A DNA stretch of 64,000 bases from CALREJ01 sp035547395 (GCA_035547395.1 DASZVA010000016.1:59127-123126); one strand, 5' to 3'. Shown: positions 48,695 through 57,646, numbered from the stretch's first letter. Made by a program: numbers and translations. Notes: generated by a model from the sequence alone, not told the origin.

Positions 48695-50216
48695 GATCAT
48701 CGATGCTTTTTTGAATCACTTCACGATGTACCGCACGGTGCTCTATGTGCTGATCGCGCTGATCGCCGTCGCGATGGCGCTCGCGGCGCTCGGGCTCCTG
48801 TCGATGAGTCCGCTGATGATTCTCGCTTCGGTCGTCTTCATCACGATCGTCTGCGTCGTAGCGAATACGATCCTCGCATGGTTCTTCCGCGCTCCGACGA
48901 ACGTCGAATCGGTCTACATCACGGCGCTGATTCTGGCTCTCATCATCACGCCGCCGCACACGCTACACGACAAAGTGTATCTGGAGGTCGCGTTCTGGGC
49001 TTCGTCGTGGGCGATGGCGTCCAAATACATTCTGGCAATCGGCAAGAAACATCTCTTCAACCCCGTTGCGTTCGGCGTCGCCGTCACGGCGCTCACGCTG
49101 AATGCGTCCGCCAGCTGGTGGGTGGGAACGCTGCCCATGCTGCCGTTCACGCTGATCGGCGGACTGCTCATCACGCGAAAAATTCTGCGGTTTGATCTCG
49201 TGCTCAGCTTTCTGATCGTTGCGATGATCCTGATCGCCTGGTCGCATCTGGGCTCCGGATGGCTGGGGATCCCCGCGGTCTGGACGTCGATCGCGCAGTC
49301 GTCGCTGCTGTTCTTTGCATTCGTCATGCTGACGGAACCGCTCACGACTCCCCCGACCAGACCGCTGCGCATCGCCTACGGCGCGCTGGTCGGCGTTCTC
49401 TTTTTGCCGTCGTTTCACATCGGATCGCTCTACTCGACGCCGGAGCTTGCGCTGCTGGCGGGCAACGTCTTTTCGTACCTCGTGAGTCCGAAGGCAAAGC
49501 TGCTGCTCACGCTTCGAAAAAAGGAAAAAGCCGCGCACGACACGTACGACTTCTGGTTCGATGCCGACAAAAAAATGAACTTCAAGCCGGGGCAATATCT
49601 GGAATGGACGCTGGCGCATCGGCATCCGGACGGCCGCGGCAACCGCCGCTACTTCACCGTCGCGTCGTCACCGACGGAAAAGGGCATCATGATGGGGGTA
49701 AAGTTTTATCCGGAAGGATCCAGCTTCAAGGAATCACTCTTTGATATGAAACCGGGCGATCAACTGATTGCGTCCCAGCTGGCCGGTGATTTTACATTGC
49801 CGCATGACAAGAAGGAAAAACTCGTCTTTGTCGCGGGAGGCATCGGCGTCACGCCGTTTCGCAGCCAGATACAATATCTGATCGACAAGAATGAGAAGCG
49901 CGACATCGTCGTGTTCTATTCCAATCGTACGGTGCAGGACATCGCCTACGCGGATATTTTGCAGGAAGCGGAGAAAAAACTCGGCATCAAAACCGTCTAC
50001 ACGTTGACCGACAGAGCGTCCGCGCCCGCGGACTGGAGCGGCTACCAGGGATATATCGACGCGAGCATGGTACGCACGGAGGTGCCCGACTACCGCGACC
50101 GGCATTTTTACATCTCCGGACCGCAGGCGCTTGTCCATTCCTTTGAAGACACGCTCCGCCGCCTCGGCGTGCACGAATCGCGCATCACCAAGGATTTCTT
50201 CCCGGGCTTCGCGTAA
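48687..50216 (+). CDS. NqrB/RnfD-like membrane domain fused to ferredoxin-NADP reductase domain
   Basis: 509 aa. Residues about 1-265 hold nine or ten membrane helices of the NqrB/RnfD type (FRAPTNVESVYITALILALIITP, LFNPVAFGVAV, FVMLTEPLTTPPTRPLRIAYG). Residues about 275-509 form an FNR domain: FKPGQYLEWTL, RRYFTVASSP (FAD), AGGIGVTPFRSQIQYL (NAD(P)H) and the C-terminal KDFFPGF. No 2Fe-2S domain. It should carry electrons from NAD(P)H in the cytoplasm to the covalent FMN protein outside. Overlaps apbE by 8 nt, third gene of the operon. Confidence 0.9.
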   Translation: MRKIIDAFLNHFTMYRTVLYVLIALIAVAMALAALGLLSMSPLMILASVVFITIVCVVANTILAWFFRAPTNVESVYITALILALIITPPHTLHDKVYLEVAFWASSWAMASKYILAIGKKHLFNPVAFGVAVTALTLNASASWWVGTLPMLPFTLIGGLLITRKILRFDLVLSFLIVAMILIAWSHLGSGWLGIPAVWTSIAQSSLLFFAFVMLTEPLTTPPTRPLRIAYGALVGVLFLPSFHIGSLYSTPELALLAGNVFSYLVSPKAKLLLTLRKKEKAAHDTYDFWFDADKKMNFKPGQYLEWTLAHRHPDGRGNRRYFTVASSPTEKGIMMGVKFYPEGSSFKESLFDMKPGDQLIASQLAGDFTLPHDKKEKLVFVAGGIGVTPFRSQIQYLIDKNEKRDIVVFYSNRTVQDIAYADILQEAEKKLGIKTVYTLTDRASAPADWSGYQGYIDASMVRTEVPDYRDRHFYISGPQALVHSFEDTLRRLGVHESRITKDFFPGFA

Positions 50217-50288
50217 CGTAAAAAACACGCGGAAGATTTGTACAGCCGAATATCTCTTGGACTGCGGAAAAAATTCCGGTACACCAAT

Positions 50289-50414
50289 GCACCCAGTCCC
50301 AGGATTGGGGTGCTCCTTCGCGCATGCGGTACGACTCCAGCACGGTGCATACGATTGCGTGCAGCGTGTTGGAGTCCGTGTTGTTTCTGGGTTTTTTGTG
50401 TCAGGGAGGCTGAT
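50289..50414 (+). promoter_or_regulatory. Structured leader upstream of the 50415 gene
   Basis: Hairpin CCCAGTC-CCAG-GATTGGG (50292-50309); long hairpin 50333-50376 (GACTCCA ... TGGAGTC, extended by CACG/CGTG and TGCA/TGCA); then CTGGG and six T (50387-50397), then GGGAGG. CTGGG can also pair with CCCAG at 50292 or 50298. A frame of 22 codons (GTG 50345 to TGA 50413) ends 1 nt before the gene's GTG. Riboregulation is likely but its type is unknown. Confidence 0.5.
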
Positions 50415-50777
50415 GTGTACGTGCGTATTGATGAAATCGGGATTTTGGCCGAGATTTCCTTTTTGCAGAACAGCAGAAATCTGGCGAGAGGGAACAATCG
50501 GATCACGATTCCAAAAAAGGGACCACTGACGGTCCACGTCCGGAATCTCGGATCACGAACGATCCATGCGTGGGCGACAACGGACGAGGAACATGATTGT
50601 CGCCCGGAGAATGCATCGTCCATCGGGATAGAATCGAGCGGTCCGTATGCACTCCATATGCCGCTCGAGCGGGAAGGATGCATCTACTGCTTTCTGGAAA
50701 ATGATCGCGGATGCAGATGTATACAGGTGGACTATCTGCAAGCATACGAAGAGTCCCCTATGTGTGAGTCCGCCTGA
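50415..50777 (+). CDS. Small soluble protein of unknown function
   Basis: 120 aa from the GTG at 50415, selected because GGGAGG lies 5 nt upstream and the frame is conserved-looking afterwards (VYVRIDEIGILAEISFLQNS). Beta-rich, with Cys in CIYCFLENDRGCRCIQVDY near the C-terminus. No family recognised. Preceded by a long structured leader and followed by a strong terminator, so it is a single-gene unit. Confidence 0.65.
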   Translation: MYVRIDEIGILAEISFLQNSRNLARGNNRITIPKKGPLTVHVRNLGSRTIHAWATTDEEHDCRPENASSIGIESSGPYALHMPLEREGCIYCFLENDRGCRCIQVDYLQAYEESPMCESA

Positions 50778-50801
50778 ACCAAAGCAACATCCGCGTGTAC
50801 G

Positions 50802-50839
50802 AAAAGCGGCCTACGGGATTTCCCGGCAGGCCGCCTTTT
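50802..50839. terminator. Bidirectional intrinsic terminator
   Basis: AAAAGCGGCCT ... AGGCCGCCTTTT hairpin (stem GCGGCCT/AGGCCGC at 50806-50812 and 50828-50834) between convergent genes. Confidence 0.88.
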
Positions 50840-50852
50840 CTGAATCCGCAAT

Positions 50853-51227
50853 TTATTTGTCCTCCACGTTCTTCGCCTTGGTGTACAGCCACCAGACGAG
50901 AATCGTGCCGAGCAGGAAAATCGTGACGCCGCCGAGATCATCACCCACGTCTTCCGCATCCGCGCGTTCGAGATAGACGGCCATGATTTTGTCCGCGAGC
51001 CCAAGAATGAGAAGAGCCACCGGCCAGAAGGAGCGCGTGAAGCGGTTGTTTTTTGTCCAGTACCACGCAATCGCGATGAGGCCGAGCACCAGCATGATGC
51101 CTTCATCGAGTTTCGCGTACCATTCGCTCTCGGAGAAAAATTCTCCGAAGAAACCAAAGCCCGAGAGGGCGACGACGGACGCCGCGACCAGGTTATTGCC
51201 GCGGTTCCAGACTTCTTTGACGGTCAT
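50853..51227 (-). CDS. Four-helix membrane protein
   Basis: 124 aa from the ATG at 51227, reached through a C/T-rich leader (CCCTTCCCCTTTTTTT). Membrane segments at about 10-30, 40-58, 66-86 and 97-115; one acidic loop (ERADAEDVGDDLGG). No family recognised. Confidence 0.72.
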   Translation of the reverse strand: MTVKEVWNRGNNLVAASVVALSGFGFFGEFFSESEWYAKLDEGIMLVLGLIAIAWYWTKNNRFTRSFWPVALLILGLADKIMAVYLERADAEDVGDDLGGVTIFLLGTILVWWLYTKAKNVEDK

Positions 51228-51352
51228 AAAAAAAGGGGAAGGGATGTAGAAGAACATACCTGATGTAGAATGTGCGTTTCAGAAAATCAATTGTCGCTTT
51301 CCTGCATTTCGGTTCGTTATCGAACTCTTCCAGCAATAGAGTCCGGCATGCG

Positions 51353-52075
51353 TCACACTGCCGCCGTTGCATAGGGCAGATCGAATGCCAGCGCGATATC
51401 GTTCCACAGCATGCGACGCGACTGATCGCTGTAGTGCGACCAGTCGGACTGTCCCTGCTCCAGCTGCGCTTCGGGGGAAAAGATCCGCCAGCCGTACGAC
51501 GAAAAAAGCGACGCCGCCTGCTCATTGGAAAAGCGCACGCGATCCACATGGTATGCGCGCCTGTCGGGATCCCGTATCGTCTCGTGCATCGTGTCCGGCG
51601 GATAGAGAATCACGGCTTTTTTCCGCACATGCGCGAGCTTGTGCGCGAGCGCATGCCACAGTGCCTGCGTGGCGACGAACGGCATGCGGATATGGTGCTC
51701 GAACACCGCCCCCATCGGTTCGCGGATGCAGGGAAAGAGCGTTCCGTCCGTACAGCGCGCCGACGTAAAACTCACGACGCAATCGGCAAACGGACTCCAG
51801 AGAAAGACATCATCCGCTTGCGGCGAGAAAGGATGGAACATGCTGAAAAGCGGCGAGTCGGGAGGGACGTGCGGAAAATATTTTCCGGAGTACTCCGCCC
51901 AGGCCCGCGACGCGTACAGCCGCTGGCGATCATCGTCGTGCATAATGATCGTTTCTCCGTCCAGCAGACGCAAAATGCCTTCCGTTTTCATGTTCACGAT
52001 GGATCGCTCAACCGGCTGGAACATATCCAGAAACGGCGCTCCTCCCATCACGCAATTGGCGAAAGAATAGACCAT
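51353..52075 (-). CDS. Unknown soluble protein, family with the 44968 gene (member 2)
   Basis: 240 aa; shares DDVFLWSPFADC, ARCTDGTLFPC, VFEHHIRMPF, QALWHALAHKLAHV, LYPPD, FSNEQAASLF, GWRIFSPEA, WSHYSDQSRRMLW with the 44968 product, about 30 percent identical by eye over the full length. No membrane segment or signal. It starts 4 nt after the stop of the multi-TM gene 52077-53693, so the two are one operon. Function unknown. Confidence 0.8.
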   Translation of the reverse strand: MVYSFANCVMGGAPFLDMFQPVERSIVNMKTEGILRLLDGETIIMHDDDRQRLYASRAWAEYSGKYFPHVPPDSPLFSMFHPFSPQADDVFLWSPFADCVVSFTSARCTDGTLFPCIREPMGAVFEHHIRMPFVATQALWHALAHKLAHVRKKAVILYPPDTMHETIRDPDRRAYHVDRVRFSNEQAASLFSSYGWRIFSPEAQLEQGQSDWSHYSDQSRRMLWNDIALAFDLPYATAAV

Positions 52076-52076
52076 C

Positions 52077-53693
52077 TCAGTCAGTATTCGTGTGTTTCAG
52101 ACCCGTGGCAAGGCCGCCCACAATCCTGCGCCTGATAAAACCTGCCGCCGCGTCGGCACAGGTAAAGAGCGCCGCCAGCACGGCAACGTGCAGCAGAAGA
52201 TCGCCGGCGCTGCCGTAGCGCGTTTCCACTTCCTCCATCGCCATGGCAAAGAGATCCAGCGTCACCATTCCGGAAAGCAGAAAAATGATGCAGACGTACC
52301 GGTCGATGTACCGCGTCCCTCTGCGAAAGAAACGTGCAATGACATACGATGCGAGAGCAAGCAGCAACAGCAGGTGCGGCAGCACGACCCCCAGAAGCGA
52401 CTGGCCATAGAAGGTGTCGGACGACATCAGGAGGGGGAGCAGCAGGCGCATGAACGCTCCATACACGCCGACGTCCGCGTCCGTGACATAAATGCGTCCG
52501 TCGGGCGGCAGAAACATCCGGAGAGCGGGGGTGATATGCGGCTGTTCATGAGAGAGCACGTTCACGTAATACGTCGCGATCGATGACGGAATCGCAAGCT
52601 GGAGAGACCTGCCCGTGAGCGTGACGTAGTCCCGCACGACCATGGCTGCATATGCCGCAGGATGCAGCGCAATGATGCGCTGCGCCGCCCTGGTCGCCGC
52701 GCCGTTGTGTGCAAAGAGCAGTTCGTCATTGAATACGAACGGCGGCGTGGCGCCGTCGGCGCGGTAGAGAATGATGTAGGGATTCTCATCCGCCGTCAGA
52801 TACGACGTCATGAACCGGTTATAGGTCGTACCTTTGGTGTGCCGGAACGAAATGGCCGCCGCAACGAACAACCGGTTATCGGCGGCGTTCGGCAGGATGA
52901 CATCGCCGCTCTCAATCAGAGGAGCGACTTTTGCCAGCAGGTAGCGCCCCGTGGCGGCGGTCGGCTCAAACGTTCCGTACACGACCGCATTGCGCGCGGA
53001 CCAGAGCAGCAGCGGAAGCGTCAGAAGCGCGATACAGATCGAGGCATGGCGCAGGCGCAGAGTCCACGGCGGCGAAGATCCGGTTCGCGGCGGCAAAAAA
53101 GCGACGGGTAGGAGAAGAATAAACAGGCAGATGCCAAACGGCCGCTCGAACGCCGCCAGACCCACGAGAGCATATCCGGCGAAAAGAGCCGGTCTCCCCC
53201 CGCGCAGCCATCCGCCTGCAATGAGCAGCATGCCGATGAGAATCAGGGACCCGAACGAGGAATCGGCAGATACCTGCAGCGTCGAAAAAAAACTATGCAT
53301 GCAGACCGCCTCCGTCATGATGAAGAGCGACGCGAACAGCACTCCCTTCCACAGCGACCGCAGCAGGACGCGCGCGAACCAGTACACCGCTGTCGCGGAA
53401 AGCGTGAACAGAAGCGCATTGAAGCAGAACACAACAGTGCCGGGTTGCGGAAAAACCGCAGCCGCACGGAAGACCCATCCGATCAGCGGCATACGCAGCC
53501 ATTCAAAATAATTGGGCGCCCACAGATGAAACGGCGACACGACGCTCAGGTACCACGGCGTGTCCGACGTCACGACTGCAAAGGGAAACATGCGGTGCAG
53601 CAACAGAAAAAACGGCACGCACAACAGCCCGACGAAGGCGGGCGCCAACACGCGTTCAAGAGCCGTTTCGGGACGCATTCCTGCGATACGCAC
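52077..53693 (-). CDS. Multi-TM GT-C-like protein (paralogue 1)
   Basis: 538 aa starting at a GTG that lies one nt after the predicted +1 of TATACT. At least eight to ten membrane helices, first extracytoplasmic loop with TSDTPWYLSVVSPF, and a large soluble region about 235-400 between helices. Overall shape resembles GT-C (PMT/ArnT-type) glycosyltransferases that use lipid-linked sugars, the acidic residue in SDTP being a candidate catalytic Asp, but no firm family match is possible by eye. Paralogue at 55896-57542. Cotranscribed with the 51353 gene. Confidence 0.75.
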   Translation of the reverse strand: MRIAGMRPETALERVLAPAFVGLLCVPFFLLLHRMFPFAVVTSDTPWYLSVVSPFHLWAPNYFEWLRMPLIGWVFRAAAVFPQPGTVVFCFNALLFTLSATAVYWFARVLLRSLWKGVLFASLFIMTEAVCMHSFFSTLQVSADSSFGSLILIGMLLIAGGWLRGGRPALFAGYALVGLAAFERPFGICLFILLLPVAFLPPRTGSSPPWTLRLRHASICIALLTLPLLLWSARNAVVYGTFEPTAATGRYLLAKVAPLIESGDVILPNAADNRLFVAAAISFRHTKGTTYNRFMTSYLTADENPYIILYRADGATPPFVFNDELLFAHNGAATRAAQRIIALHPAAYAAMVVRDYVTLTGRSLQLAIPSSIATYYVNVLSHEQPHITPALRMFLPPDGRIYVTDADVGVYGAFMRLLLPLLMSSDTFYGQSLLGVVLPHLLLLLALASYVIARFFRRGTRYIDRYVCIIFLLSGMVTLDLFAMAMEEVETRYGSAGDLLLHVAVLAALFTCADAAAGFIRRRIVGGLATGLKHTNTD

Positions 53694-53747
53694 AAAAGGA
53701 AGTATAGAGTTTTTTCACATAAACTCATGTCTGCTATGCTGCATCGT

Positions 53748-54368
53748 ATGCGACGCCTTCTTCTCTCCCTTATCGTCCTGATCATCGCGCTCGGCATCGG
53801 ATGGATGTTCTTTTCCGAACGCGGCATTGCGCCTCCGTATCCGCCGTCCGGCAGCTCGTCGTCGGTTTCCGAGGCGTCATCCGCATCGTCTCTATCCGCA
53901 TCGGCCGCCTCGCAAAAATCCGCGGGCTCCGCTTCATCCTCTTTTTCCGCGATGGCGGATTGCAGCAACGGAACGCTGATCTCGCTCGTTTTTTACAGCA
54001 AAACCGACTTTGAAAACGCGATGTTCGAGCATCCCGTGACGGTGAAGCGCTGCATACCGAAAACGACCAAAGTTGCGGATGCGGCGCTGCGCGCGCTGTT
54101 TGCAGGTCCGACCGCGGACGAACAAAAGCGGGGAGCACTGGGTTCGGCGGATTTGCAGGCACTCGGACCGCTTTACATCGGCGTCACCGTTCAGAACGGA
54201 ACCGCCGTCGTGAATTTCCACAAGGACGCGCTGAAGATTCTGAACTCGGCAGCCGCACGCCAGATGATGGTCAAATCCCCCATCGCCGAGACGCTCAAAC
54301 AATTCCCGACCGTCACATCCATCGATTATGCGATCGACGGGGTGATCTTCAATGAATGGGATGCCTGA
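53748..54368 (+). CDS. Membrane-anchored GerMN-domain protein
   Basis: 206 aa from the ATG at 53748, one nt after the predicted +1 of TTTTCA-17-TATGCT. N-terminal membrane anchor (about 4-22), Ser-rich linker (about 35-75), then a GerMN domain (about 80-204): LVFYSKTDFENA, RALFAGPTADEQKRG, TVQNGTAVVNF, FPTVTSIDYAIDG. GerMN domains occur in sporulation germinant and in cell-wall-associated proteins; in a non-spore former it probably interacts with the envelope. Divergent from the GT-C-like gene. Confidence 0.88.
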   Translation: MRRLLLSLIVLIIALGIGWMFFSERGIAPPYPPSGSSSSVSEASSASSLSASAASQKSAGSASSSFSAMADCSNGTLISLVFYSKTDFENAMFEHPVTVKRCIPKTTKVADAALRALFAGPTADEQKRGALGSADLQALGPLYIGVTVQNGTAVVNFHKDALKILNSAAARQMMVKSPIAETLKQFPTVTSIDYAIDGVIFNEWDA

Positions 54369-54386
54369 AGAAAAAATGAATATCGC

Positions 54387-54421
54387 TTGACGATATATCG
54401 TGAGTCGATATAGTGACGGCC
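54387..54421 (+). promoter_or_regulatory. PadR promoter with palindromic operator
   Basis: TTGACG (54387-54392), 16 nt, TATAGT (54409-54414); +1 falls one nt before the ATG. The palindrome ACGATATATCGT (54390-54401) and a second half site CGATATAG overlap the promoter spacer and -10 box, fitting autorepression by the PadR protein. Confidence 0.75.
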
Positions 54422-54763
54422 ATGTCATCCCCATCGCTCACGTCGGCCATGCTCCATATCCTGCTCGCACTCAGTCATCGCGAGCGGCACGGCTATGACA
54501 TCATGAAACAGGTGGAAGAAGATTCATCCGGATCAATCAGACTCGGTCCCGGCACGCTGTACGGCGCCATCAAGCGCATGCTGCAGGATGAATTGATCGA
54601 GGAAACCGAAGAGCGCGACGCGGAAGATGAAAGACGACGCGTCTACAGGCTGACAAAGATAGGGCGCACGATCCTCAAACAGGAACTGACGCGCATGGAG
54701 GATGTCGTGCATCTGGCGCAGAGGCGCAAACTTCTCCCCCTGCAATCACCGAAACGCGCATGA
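54422..54763 (+). CDS. PadR-family transcriptional regulator
   Basis: 113 aa. PadR winged helix: MLHILLALSHRERHGYDIMKQVEEDSSGSIRLGPGTLYGAIKRMLQDELIEE followed by the wing (ERRRVYRLTKIGRTIL) and a short C-terminal helix. Overlaps the next gene by 4 nt (ATGA). PadR regulators next to membrane proteins of this type usually repress their own operon; the promoter palindrome supports that. Confidence 0.94.
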   Translation: MSSPSLTSAMLHILLALSHRERHGYDIMKQVEEDSSGSIRLGPGTLYGAIKRMLQDELIEETEERDAEDERRRVYRLTKIGRTILKQELTRMEDVVHLAQRRKLLPLQSPKRA

Positions 54764-55413
54764 GCTCTTTGCGCCACACGCACGGCTCGCGATCGGAACG
54801 CATGTATGGCGTGATCCTTCATTTGTATCCGCCCGCTTTCAGGGAGCGCTTCGAACCGGAGATGCGGAGTGTGTTTGCGCAAATGCTCGAAGATGAACCG
54901 CGGCTGCGCGTCTGGCTCAGAACCATTCTCGAACTTCCCGGCAATCTCATCGCGGAACACGTCTCTGACATAGTCGCCGCTTCTGCGGACGGACGCATCC
55001 CGCGCATCAACATTGCCCTTCTCGTGGCGGGCGTCGTACTGCTGGCTCCGGGAGCGCTCGTCTTCTCCCTCGGACTGTTGGGATCGATGATCGCGCACGA
55101 TCACGGGTTCCTGCAGACGGTCGCGGGAGGATTCGCGTCCAGCCGCCAGACGTTGCTGGTGGAACTGATCGTCCTGCCGCTGATCGCGGCTTTTGTGAAT
55201 GTTCTGCCGCTCTCGCTGCACGTCAAACGCCACGGGATGTCGCTCAGTTACGCGTCCGTGCGCGAGTCAGCACTCAACGCCCTGCTCGCTGCGGCGGCGA
55301 TCTCACTCGTCGCGTTTCTGCTTCTTCATGACGCCGTTCATTGCGTCGTCCAAAATCCGCTGACGACGGCGACCCACCTGCGGCAAACGCTGAGCTGCAT
55401 TCAATCCAGCTGA
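54760..55413 (+). CDS. Membrane protein with permease-prefix-like N-terminus
   Basis: 217 aa. The N-terminal segment LYPPAFRERFEPEMRSVFAQML (about residues 20-41) resembles the prefix found at the start of PadR-linked ABC permeases (LYP--FRERYG-EM). Then about four membrane segments (about 85-110, 125-145, 150-165, 180-200). It is far shorter than a full MacB/FtsX-type permease. Coupled to padR by a 4-nt overlap. Confidence 0.75.
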   Translation: MSSLRHTHGSRSERMYGVILHLYPPAFRERFEPEMRSVFAQMLEDEPRLRVWLRTILELPGNLIAEHVSDIVAASADGRIPRINIALLVAGVVLLAPGALVFSLGLLGSMIAHDHGFLQTVAGGFASSRQTLLVELIVLPLIAAFVNVLPLSLHVKRHGMSLSYASVRESALNALLAAAAISLVAFLLLHDAVHCVVQNPLTTATHLRQTLSCIQSS

Positions 55414-55428
55414 TTCCCCTCTTTGTCC

Positions 55429-55956
55429 ATGCGCCCCTTTCTCGTCCGCTCGGTCCCGCTCGCATTGATCGTTACCGTCCTCTGCGCGCTCATCTATCTC
55501 GCCGTGCAGCAGGATCTGCGCATGTCCGCCAACGATCCGCAGATTCAGATGGCGGAAGATGCGGCGATGAAGATCGGCAGCGGCGCCACGGTGCAATCTG
55601 TCATTCCGCCTGACGACGTGGAAATTTCTCAAAGTCTCTCACCCTACATCGTGATCTTCGATGATACGGGAAAACCGATTGCTGGAAACGGATTGCTGCA
55701 CGGAACGCTACCCTCGATTCCCTCCGGCATTTTTGACGTCGTCCGTACTCAAGGCGAAGACCGCTTCACCTGGCAGCCCGAACCCGGCGTCCGATCCGCC
55801 GCTATCGTCACGCGCGTCAACGGCACTCATCCCGGATTCGTCCTCGCCGGCAGATCGCTGCGCGAAGTGGAGAACCGCGAAAGCATACTCACCGCTCAGG
55901 TGCTCGGCGCATGGGTCGTGTGCCTGGCCGTCGCGTTCGGCGCGGCGGTTTTGTAG
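55429..55956 (+). CDS. Two-TM protein with extracytoplasmic domain
   Basis: 175 aa from the ATG at 55429 after a C/T-rich leader. N-terminal membrane segment (about 5-25), extracytoplasmic domain of about 120 residues (PYIVIFDDTGKPIAGNGLLHG, RFTWQPEPGVRSAAIVTRVNG) and C-terminal membrane segment (about 155-173). The domain looks PAS/CHASE-like but I cannot name a family. Third gene of the padR operon. Its 3' end overlaps the end of the convergent GT-C-like gene by about 60 nt. Confidence 0.72.
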   Translation: MRPFLVRSVPLALIVTVLCALIYLAVQQDLRMSANDPQIQMAEDAAMKIGSGATVQSVIPPDDVEISQSLSPYIVIFDDTGKPIAGNGLLHGTLPSIPSGIFDVVRTQGEDRFTWQPEPGVRSAAIVTRVNGTHPGFVLAGRSLREVENRESILTAQVLGAWVVCLAVAFGAAVL

Positions 55957-57542
55957 GCAAAGAGACTGCGTGACACTCTGCGCCATCCGCGCGCAAGTCC
56001 GCCGATGCACAGGAACAATGCAGTAAGATAGGCGACATGCGTCAACAGCTCGCTCGGAAACCCGTACCGTATATCGGCAAACTCCAGGGACATCGCAAAC
56101 AGATCGAATTCCATCATGACAAAGAGCAGAAAAATGACAGCAAGACACCCGTCCGCAAAACGGGCGTTCCAGCGATATCTGCGCGCAAGCAGGTAGCCGA
56201 TGAGCGCCAGCAGAAACAGCGCATGCGGCACGATCACCGGCGCAAGTGATGCGCCCCACGCGATCATGCCTCTCTCGTGCACAAAACGAGACAGCGCATA
56301 GAGCACATCAAATGCCCGGGGGTCGCTCATTGTCATGAACATGCGGCCGTCTGGCGGATAGAAAACGCCGAAATACGGAGCGGCGTACGGCAGCGTATGC
56401 GAGACCCATAAGGCGTAATAGTGGCCGACTGATACAGGGAAGAGATAGGATGCCGATTGGCTCAAAAGCCCGACATAGTCCCCCGCCACCATGCCGATGT
56501 ACCCGATCGGATGCGACGCGACAATATGCAGCGCGACAACCGTCGACAGCCCGCCATGCCGAAAGATGTCTCTATCGGTCGGAGACGTAATATTGATACC
56601 CCCGTCGATGCTGTACAGAAAATTATACGGGTTGTCCGCGGAATGATACGCGCCGTTCGCGTAACTGTTGTAGTCCGTTCCCACCGTGCGCTGGAGCGTA
56701 CGCACGTCCTCGATGAAGGTCCGGTTGTCATTCGCATTCGGCAGAACCCGGTCGGTATCCCGCAGCAGCGGCAGAACCTTTGCCAGCAGATAGCGCCCCG
56801 TGGCGGCGGTCGGCTCGAACGTTCCGTACACGAACGCATTGCGCGCGGACCAGAGCAGCAGCGGAAGCGTCAGAAGCGCGATGCAGATCGCGCTGTGGCG
56901 CAGGTGCACCATCCATCTGCGCTTCACGCGGGCGCGCGACGGCAGGAACGCGGCCGGTATCAGGAGAAAGAACAGACCGGCGCCGAACGGCCGCTCGAAT
57001 GCGGCGAGACCGATGAGCGCATATCCGCAGTACACCGGAAGACCGCGTCCTTTGATCCATCCGCCGATAATCAGGAGCATGCCGATGAGAATGACCGATG
57101 TGAACGTTGAGTCGGCAATGAGTCTCAGCGTGGAGAGGAAGCTATGCATCAGGAGAACCTCCAGAAGAACGAAGAGCGAGGCGAACAAGACCGCAACGAC
57201 GGTCGACCCGAACAATGTCCGCGCGAACCAGAGCACCGTTTCGACGGCCGCGATGTAGAAGAAGGCGTTGATCCAGAATACGGCGACGCTCGGCCGGGAA
57301 AACATCGTCGCAACGCTGAACATCCACCCCGTCAGAGGCGTGCGTATCCATTCCTGCGCATTCATCGCCCCCCATCGAAAATGGGCGACGACATTCATGT
57401 ATCCCGGCGTATCGCCGGCCATGGCGCCGTACGGAAACGCACGATTCAGCAACTCAAAAAAGAACAGGCAGAAAAACCCCGCGAACACATACGCAAGCAG
57501 ACGTTCACGGACATCGGCGTTCAATGAAAACAATCGCGGCAC
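55896..57542 (-). CDS. Multi-TM GT-C-like protein (paralogue 2)
   Basis: 548 aa from the GTG at 57542, which coincides with the predicted +1 of TATACT plus six nt; the frame upstream is not needed. Paralogue of 52077-53693, sharing MHSFLSTL, ILIGMLLI-GGW, GYAL-GLAAFERPFG and a segment AICIALLTLPLLLWSARNA followed by VYGTFEPTAATGRYLLAKV that is almost identical at DNA level. First loop carries AGDTPGYMNVV. Many membrane helices; GT-C-like topology inferred only. Confidence 0.75.
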   Translation of the reverse strand: MPRLFSLNADVRERLLAYVFAGFFCLFFFELLNRAFPYGAMAGDTPGYMNVVAHFRWGAMNAQEWIRTPLTGWMFSVATMFSRPSVAVFWINAFFYIAAVETVLWFARTLFGSTVVAVLFASLFVLLEVLLMHSFLSTLRLIADSTFTSVILIGMLLIIGGWIKGRGLPVYCGYALIGLAAFERPFGAGLFFLLIPAAFLPSRARVKRRWMVHLRHSAICIALLTLPLLLWSARNAFVYGTFEPTAATGRYLLAKVLPLLRDTDRVLPNANDNRTFIEDVRTLQRTVGTDYNSYANGAYHSADNPYNFLYSIDGGINITSPTDRDIFRHGGLSTVVALHIVASHPIGYIGMVAGDYVGLLSQSASYLFPVSVGHYYALWVSHTLPYAAPYFGVFYPPDGRMFMTMSDPRAFDVLYALSRFVHERGMIAWGASLAPVIVPHALFLLALIGYLLARRYRWNARFADGCLAVIFLLFVMMEFDLFAMSLEFADIRYGFPSELLTHVAYLTALFLCIGGLARGWRRVSRSLFAYKTAAPNATARHTTHAPST

Positions 57543-57646
57543 CGGCGGAGTATAGGACAATTTTGTGTAGACCCATACCATGCGCGACGCGCGGGAATCT
57601 TCATTTTTGACTGCAATGCGACAAAAAAGGGGTATACTTCGAATCC

